Origin: Laspinema palackyanum D2c
GTDB taxonomy: Bacteria > Cyanobacteriota > Cyanobacteriia > Cyanobacteriales > Laspinemataceae
Assembly (NCBI RefSeq): GCF_025370875.1
Contig: NZ_JAMXFD010000040.1
Location: 1 to 36,813, forward strand
Length of the DNA: 36,813 bases
Direction of reading: 5' to 3'
Made by a program: the position numbers and the translations under genes. Shown in pieces: positions 33,538 to 36,813 of the stretch. Positions within the stretch are counted from its first letter, which is position 1. Every line of letters starts with the position of its first letter. The notes under the pieces are model-generated. The model did no database searches. It was not told the origin of the DNA and worked only from the letters and a program-made list of their open reading frames with translations.

Positions 33538-33852
33538 TCATCTTTTAGAGTAAAAGTGACTAACTATTGCTGCCTTCTCATGATGAGAAAGGGTAGATGC
33601 TTCATTGCAGGCGGCGGTCAAAAAAGAGGCTTGGACTTCCTCTGTTGTCATCTGCAAAAGTTTAGCGAGTGCCTCTGACAACCTTAGAATTGCAATGAGT
33701 TGAATAGCGGTGAACTCAAATTCATTCCCCTGCACTTCAACGGGAATCATAGCTTCTAAACTGACCTCTAATCCTTCCGATTGCATCGCCTCTACAAATC
33801 GGTTGAAATCTTCGAGGGTCCCCTTAAAATGAGTGACATAATCTGGGTTCAT
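33538..33852 (-). CDS. Small helical protein, translationally coupled to the SAP-like gene
   Basis: 104 residues: NPDYVTHFKGTLEDFNRFVE, AMQSEGLEVSLEAMIPVEVQ, then three predicted helices (TAIQLIAILRLSEALAKLLQ, MTTEEVQASFLTAACNEAST, HHEKAAIVSHFYSKR). I do not recognise a family. Its ATG overlaps the TAA stop of the upstream SAP-like gene (TAATG), which suggests that both are made from one message and work together. Confidence 0.55.
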   Translation of the reverse strand: MNPDYVTHFKGTLEDFNRFVEAMQSEGLEVSLEAMIPVEVQGNEFEFTAIQLIAILRLSEALAKLLQMTTEEVQASFLTAACNEASTLSHHEKAAIVSHFYSKR

Positions 33853-34466
33853 TAGCTTAACCCCCTGGCTTGATTAGGGTGAGTTAAGACGTTCTGAATT
33901 CGAGACCCGGGAAATGATGAGTTTATCCCGTGGCTAGATTTTGGGTATCGGTCAATTATGCCCGGGTCATGACCGGAGGATATTCGATTGATGCCATTGG
34001 CATGACCCGGGCATAACCCGGGCATAACCCGAGGATACTCGCAGGATATTCGCGGCATAACCGGGGGATGACCCGGGGATAACCCGGGGACCCCATTAGG
34101 ATAACTCTGGGATAACTCTGGAATAACTAGGGAACTCTCGTACAGATCAGTTTTCCCAGCAGTCTGTAATACCTGGGAAGAGTCTGGGTTGATCTGGGAT
34201 ACCGGGGACAGATCTGGGTGGATCTGGGTAGATGCGATCGCCTCTGGGGAAGTCTCGGCTCGATCGCCATCCAATTCCTCAGTAGGGGCCTCTAGTAAGT
34301 TTTCTTCCATCATTGACTCAATGCTGTCTAAGACGCTGTAGACATAAGCGATTAGGTCAGTCTTGCGAGTGTAACGGGAATAGCCGGTGATCTCGTTATC
34401 GCGGCAAAACTGCTTAATCGCCGCGATCGTCATGCCCTGTAACTCAGGGCGCGAATAGGTGCTCAT
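33852..34466 (-). CDS. SAP/Rho-N-like DNA-binding protein with repeat-encoded tail
   Basis: 204 residues from the ATG at 34466, which has GGAGAG nine bases upstream; an upstream start at 34529 is less likely. The first 45 residues, STYSRPELQGMTIAAIKQFC then RDNEITGYSRYTRKTDLIAY, form a helix-extended-loop-helix resembling SAP and Rho N-terminal domains, which bind nucleic acid. The remaining ~130 residues are low-complexity, rich in Pro, Gly, Ser and Ile (PGLSPGHPPVMPRISCEYPR and similar), and are written by an 11-bp tandem DNA repeat. The gene is divergent from the XRE regulator, with two palindromic operators between them, and its stop overlaps the next small gene. It may be part of a small DNA-maintenance or regulatory module. 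Confidence 0.6.
   Translation of the reverse strand: MSTYSRPELQGMTIAAIKQFCRDNEITGYSRYTRKTDLIAYVYSVLDSIESMMEENLLEAPTEELDGDRAETSPEAIASTQIHPDLSPVSQINPDSSQVLQTAGKTDLYESSLVIPELSQSYPNGVPGLSPGHPPVMPRISCEYPRVMPGLCPGHANGINRISSGHDPGIIDRYPKSSHGINSSFPGSRIQNVLTHPNQARGLS
33956..34130. repeat. 11-bp tandem repeat, about 16 units
   Basis: On the minus strand successive 11-base units read CGGGTTATCCC, CGGGTCATCCC, CCGGTTATGCC, GCGAATATCCT, GCGAGTATCCT, CGGGTTATGCC and so on, with AGAGTTATCCC and CTAGTTATTCC at the outer end. The period is 11 bp throughout, not a multiple of three, so the protein repeat is 11 residues per 33 bp. A related pattern (GATCTGGGT units) continues with less regularity to about 34235. 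Confidence 0.8.
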
Positions 34467-34579
34467 TTTTATCATCTCTCCAACGAAAAGTGATATAGAC
34501 AGAGGAAGGAGCAGACCGCAGAGAAGCACCCTGATTTAATGGAGCGACTTGCGATCTGTCCGTTCGTTTGGCTTTCCAA

Positions 34580-34594
34580 GTCTCATTTTGAGAC
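34580..34594. promoter_or_regulatory. Palindromic operator 1 for the XRE regulator
   Basis: GTCTCATTTTGAGAC, a perfect-arm palindrome (TCTCA-N3-TGAGA core) in the divergent promoter region. Confidence 0.7.
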
Positions 34595-34621
34595 ATCATA
34601 TCTGATTTGTCAAGTATGAGT

Positions 34622-34634
34622 TCTCAATTTGAGA
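34622..34634. promoter_or_regulatory. Palindromic operator 2 for the XRE regulator
   Basis: TCTCAATTTGAGA, the same TCTCA-N3-TGAGA arms as operator 1, with centres 41 bp apart (about four helical turns). It lies about 20 bases before the XRE start, so binding would block that gene: self-repression is likely. Confidence 0.7.
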
Positions 34635-34652
34635 CATTATTATGTTAAAGTG

Positions 34653-34922
34653 ATGTCAAGAAAAGCTCGCAGACAGGACGGTGATTCACCTTTGGAGGAT
34701 TTACGGTTAGAACGGACCGAACTAACTCAGGATGAATTTTGCGTGATGATCGGGATCCCTCGTGCCACCTATCAAAGATGGATCAAGGGGCAGACAGACG
34801 CGAAACCAACGATAAAACAACTCAAAACATTAGCCCGGATTCTGAAGATCGAGCGGATCGATGAATTGCCGGATGACTTCGGACCGAGAGGGCGATCGCA
34901 CTCGGAAGATGACACCCAATAA
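34653..34922 (+). CDS. XRE-family helix-turn-helix regulator
   Basis: 89 residues from ATG 34653 (in-frame TTG at 34629 lies inside the operator and is unlikely). LEDLRLERTELTQDEFCVMI, then GIPRATYQRWIKGQTDAKPT, is a Cro/CI-type helix-turn-helix with the second helix TQDEFCVMIG and recognition helix RATYQRWIKG. IKQLKTLARILKIERIDELP follows as the usual closing helices. Such proteins act as dimeric repressors of plasmid, phage or toxin-antitoxin modules. Two TCTCA-N3-TGAGA palindromes upstream are probable binding sites, controlling both this gene and the divergent SAP-like gene. A good terminator follows the stop. Confidence 0.8.
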   Translation: MSRKARRQDGDSPLEDLRLERTELTQDEFCVMIGIPRATYQRWIKGQTDAKPTIKQLKTLARILKIERIDELPDDFGPRGRSHSEDDTQ

Positions 34923-34929
34923 AAATAGA

Positions 34930-34960
34930 CCCTCTGTCGTTTGTGACAGAGGGCCCTTTT
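34930..34960 (+). terminator. Rho-independent terminator after the XRE gene
   Basis: Perfect 9-bp stem CCCTCTGTC / GACAGAGGG followed by CCCTTTT. Confidence 0.8.
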
Positions 34961-34995
34961 AGATTGAGGTAAAGACTGAGGAGGATTTTAGAGCA

Positions 34996-35199
34996 ATGCT
35001 AGGGAACGAACCGGGTCAAGACATTAGACCCCTTCATCAAGTTAATGAAGAACACGAATTAGATACCCTTTGGGAAGTCTACGAATGTCCCCAGTGTCAG
35101 GGGGGGTTGATTCATTGGGAATCACCCGATGGGGATGAAGGGGTGGATGTTTGTGACGAGTGCAGCGGTAGCGGATTTTTGGCAGTGAGGAGGGGTTGA
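34996..35199 (+). CDS. Cysteine-rich small protein with two CxxC pairs
   Basis: 67 residues. YECPQCQGGLIHWESPDGDE then VDVCDECSGSGFLAVRRG has two CxxCxG-type motifs, the same spacing as half of the DnaJ zinc-binding region (CxxCxGxG). This predicts a single zinc centre for binding protein or nucleic acid. The N-terminal half is acidic. GAGGAGG lies nine to thirteen bases upstream of the ATG. It is the first gene of a tight three-gene run: the next ATG begins two bases after this stop. The function is unknown. Confidence 0.6.
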   Translation: MLGNEPGQDIRPLHQVNEEHELDTLWEVYECPQCQGGLIHWESPDGDEGVDVCDECSGSGFLAVRRG

Positions 35200-35201
35200 T
35201 T

Positions 35202-35492
35202 ATGTCAGAATGCCCACGGTGCAACGATTACGGACATCTCTTTGACATCGTTTGCGGGATGGTCAATTGTCCAGTTTGTGCTCCGAATGAAAGGGTTTGT
35301 GCCAATTGCGGGGGAAGTTTAGAACCCTTCGAGTCGAACCCTTGTGCTTGGTGTCGAGATGAAGATGGGGAGGATATGGAAAAAATTCAGGTTTCCCCAA
35401 AAACTCGCATTGCTGGTTACAGAACGCTCACCTGGGAGCAATTCTGTCAAGCGTCTGAATCGGAGTTACAGGCTGATAGTTGCGAGGATTAG
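35202..35492 (+). CDS. Zinc-ribbon-type protein with four CxxC motifs
   Basis: 96 residues from the ATG at 35202, which is preceded by AGGAGGGG. ECPRCNDYGH, NCPVCAPNER, VCANCGGSLE and PCAWCRDEDG provide eight cysteines in four CxxC pairs within 55 residues, enough for two zinc ribbons. The C-terminal part, VSPKTRIAGYRTLTWEQFCQ, is helical. The protein may act as a nucleic-acid or protein adaptor; I cannot name a family. It is placed directly between the other cysteine-rich gene and the DUF6788-like gene, with two-base gaps, so all three are probably one operon. Confidence 0.6.
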   Translation: MSECPRCNDYGHLFDIVCGMVNCPVCAPNERVCANCGGSLEPFESNPCAWCRDEDGEDMEKIQVSPKTRIAGYRTLTWEQFCQASESELQADSCED

Positions 35493-35494
35493 CT

Positions 35495-36478
35495 ATGGGT
35501 CCAAATCAGCTTGACCTATTTGACCTCGAAAAATACTCATCCCCCTCTACCGATGGAAAACCGGACTGGTTTTACGACACGGTAGAAGGGGATGCGATGG
35601 AACCCTCTGAAAGCCCAAAAAAAGGGGATAGTGCTTTAGAGCAAACTGATCCGCAAGGGGTGGAAACTGTAGGACCGTTACCCGCTATAGTATCCCTTCC
35701 TTTAATGCAAATCAACCCACCCGAGAAAATCACCGGCGGGGGAAATTCAACGCCAGGGGAGGAAGCTATCCCCGGGGACCCGAAACCCTTCTACAGCAAG
35801 GATAAAAATCTCAACAGCACCGGCGACGGCGATGAGTCTATTGGTGGCGATCGCACCGGCGGGGGAAATTTAGGACAGACCGCCAAAGGCGATCGGCATA
35901 TCACCGGCGATCGCACCGGCGCGGATCAGAACTCTGAAAATTTGGGGATGCTAGGGAACGTCAGTGGCGATCGGTCCTGTTCTATAGCATCAGACTCAAC
36001 CCCTTTGACAGTAGAGCAGGGGAAGGCGTTCTGGGATGATCTGATTTTTGGCCGAAAAGCCAAAATTCCCGAGAGAGTCGCTGAAACAACTCCCGGGAAC
36101 TCAGGCGATCGCACTCCCAAGAGGGGGAGACAGATCGGGGTGCAATCAGATGATTTTACCCCAGATGTAGCGTTGATGGAAGCTGCTGACAACGCTATAT
36201 CTAGCGAAAATGCGGCGAGTTCAGACAACCGGCAACACAACGGAAAGCCCGGGGCGTCTGGATGGATTGGACGGCAGTACAAATATCGAGATCATCTTGG
36301 TAAGAGTCGAACGAGTAGCCACTGGATGCCCGGATGCGCGGGACCTTACTACCATTACCAGTGGAGAGAGGGGGACAGGGTGACCACGATTTACCTACCC
36401 CGAAAAAAACTAGAGGCGGTTGAGAATGCGATCGCCCGTCGGGAATCAGTCAACGCAATCTTAATGATGTTGGGTTGA
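35495..36478 (+). CDS. Low-complexity protein with DUF6788-like C-terminus
   Basis: 327 residues from the ATG at 35495, with GAGG eight bases upstream. The first 20 residues (GPNQLDLFDLEKYSSPS) are acidic, and the middle ~220 residues are a disordered Gly/Asp/Arg/Ser-rich stretch. Many GDR/GDRTG units there are written by HIP1 sites such as GGCGATCGCACCGGCG. The C-terminal ~75 residues look folded: ASGWIGRQYKYRDHLGKSRT, HWMPGCAGPYYHYQWREGDR, and TTIYLPRKKLEAVENAIARR. GPYYHYQWREG and YLPRKKLE recall DUF6788 proteins, small domains seen in mobile elements. It is last in a three-gene run after two cysteine-rich proteins. The function is unknown. Confidence 0.6.
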   Translation: MGPNQLDLFDLEKYSSPSTDGKPDWFYDTVEGDAMEPSESPKKGDSALEQTDPQGVETVGPLPAIVSLPLMQINPPEKITGGGNSTPGEEAIPGDPKPFYSKDKNLNSTGDGDESIGGDRTGGGNLGQTAKGDRHITGDRTGADQNSENLGMLGNVSGDRSCSIASDSTPLTVEQGKAFWDDLIFGRKAKIPERVAETTPGNSGDRTPKRGRQIGVQSDDFTPDVALMEAADNAISSENAASSDNRQHNGKPGASGWIGRQYKYRDHLGKSRTSSHWMPGCAGPYYHYQWREGDRVTTIYLPRKKLEAVENAIARRESVNAILMMLG

Positions 36479-36507
36479 GTTGCGATCGCCCTCCTCCTCC
36501 CCCTCGA

Positions 36508-36558
36508 TGTTCTATAGCATTGCCCTCTTTTTCCCCTCCCCTTCAATGCTATAGAACA
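36508..36558. repeat. Inverted repeat TGTTCTATAGCAT / ATGCTATAGAACA
   Basis: Perfect 13-bp arms at 36508-36520 and 36546-36558, extended by TG/CA to 15 bp, with a pyrimidine-rich loop of about 23 bases. A third, direct copy lies inside the preceding gene at 35978-35990. The structure could end transcription of the operon. Confidence 0.7.
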
Positions 36559-36585
36559 GGGGCGAGGGGAAGGGGGAGGGTTTTA

Positions 36586-36625
36586 GTTGCGATCGCCGGT
36601 GAAATTCCCCCGGCGCGATCGCAAC
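36586..36625. repeat. HIP1-containing palindrome
   Basis: GTTGCGATCGC pairs with GCGATCGCAAC around CGG-TGAAATTCCC-CCGG, so two HIP1 octamers face each other in a potential stem-loop. Another GTTGCGATCGCC lies at 36479. It is downstream of the three-gene run. Confidence 0.6.
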
Positions 36626-36813
36626 TCAGACTCAACTCAAGCTAAATTCAACCATTCATTGAGGAGGATCCAACCTAACGGGGATAGATTCCCCAGATTA
36701 TCCGGCCACAAATTCCGTTTGTTAGGGTCAAGAAATCTGAAGGGGTGACAAGAAGGCCAAAAGGCTTACCCCTTGTCGGTTTGGGCCATTTGTAGTATAA
36801 GAAAAAGAGGTCA
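36626..36813. other. End of window, no gene seen
   Basis: The last ~190 bases contain GAGGAGGATCC near 36660 and a TATAAG near 36797 that might belong to a gene beyond the edge, but no open frame with good composition begins here. Confidence 0.3.

Overview
The window comes from a cyanobacterium, most likely a filamentous one of the Oscillatoria type. The HIP1 octamer GCGATCGC occurs throughout, and many genes are cyanobacterial: psb32, an aspartate kinase with four ACT domains, a prokaryotic sucrose-phosphate synthase, the myxoxanthophyll genes cruF and cruG, and DUF1830 and DUF4346 proteins. Dispersed G/C-rich hairpin repeats, typical of large filamentous genomes, are common. The sequence alone does not give a species.

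Left part (1-13.5 kb), mostly housekeeping. It starts with the tail of a calcium-binding RTX-repeat protein. Then come an EamA exporter, a DUF1830 protein, fabG, psb32, a DUF4346 protein, spsA and lysC, several in convergent pairs separated by hairpin terminators. The 1.3-kb gap after lysC holds a strong candidate for 6S RNA. It is followed by a transglutaminase-like protein, a 36-bp tandem repeat that runs up to a phosphopantetheinyl transferase gene, a secreted beta-helix protein and recR, which lacks any ATG, GTG or TTG start.

Middle part (13.7-26.7 kb). A MotA/ExbB-type channel with a long helical tail and a MotB/OmpA-like partner resemble ZorA and ZorB of the Zorya defence system, but no Zorya effector is present. 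An IS607-type element follows directly: a serine recombinase with an apparent ATT start, and a TnpB read in another frame. It lies between inverted copies of a dispersed repeat. Beyond it are a large TonB-like protein, an alpha/beta hydrolase, a CPA-type cation/proton antiporter, two small conserved proteins and cruG.

Interrupted carotenoid locus (25.5-31 kb). cruG and cruF, usually neighbours, are separated by about 3.4 kb. This stretch holds a transposase relic, an AT-rich glycosyltransferase-methyltransferase fusion and a frameshifted ATPase fragment. An IS110-family element with a structured upstream leader, possibly a bridge RNA, lies immediately upstream of cruF.

Right part (32.9-36.8 kb), accessory island. 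Small genes of unknown function surround an XRE-type regulator with two matching palindromic operators. A divergent gene encodes a SAP/Rho-N-like protein whose tail is written by an 11-bp tandem repeat. A three-gene run encodes two cysteine-rich CxxC proteins and a low-complexity protein with a DUF6788-like end. The island looks plasmid- or integrative-element-derived, but no integrase, replicase or attachment site is visible.
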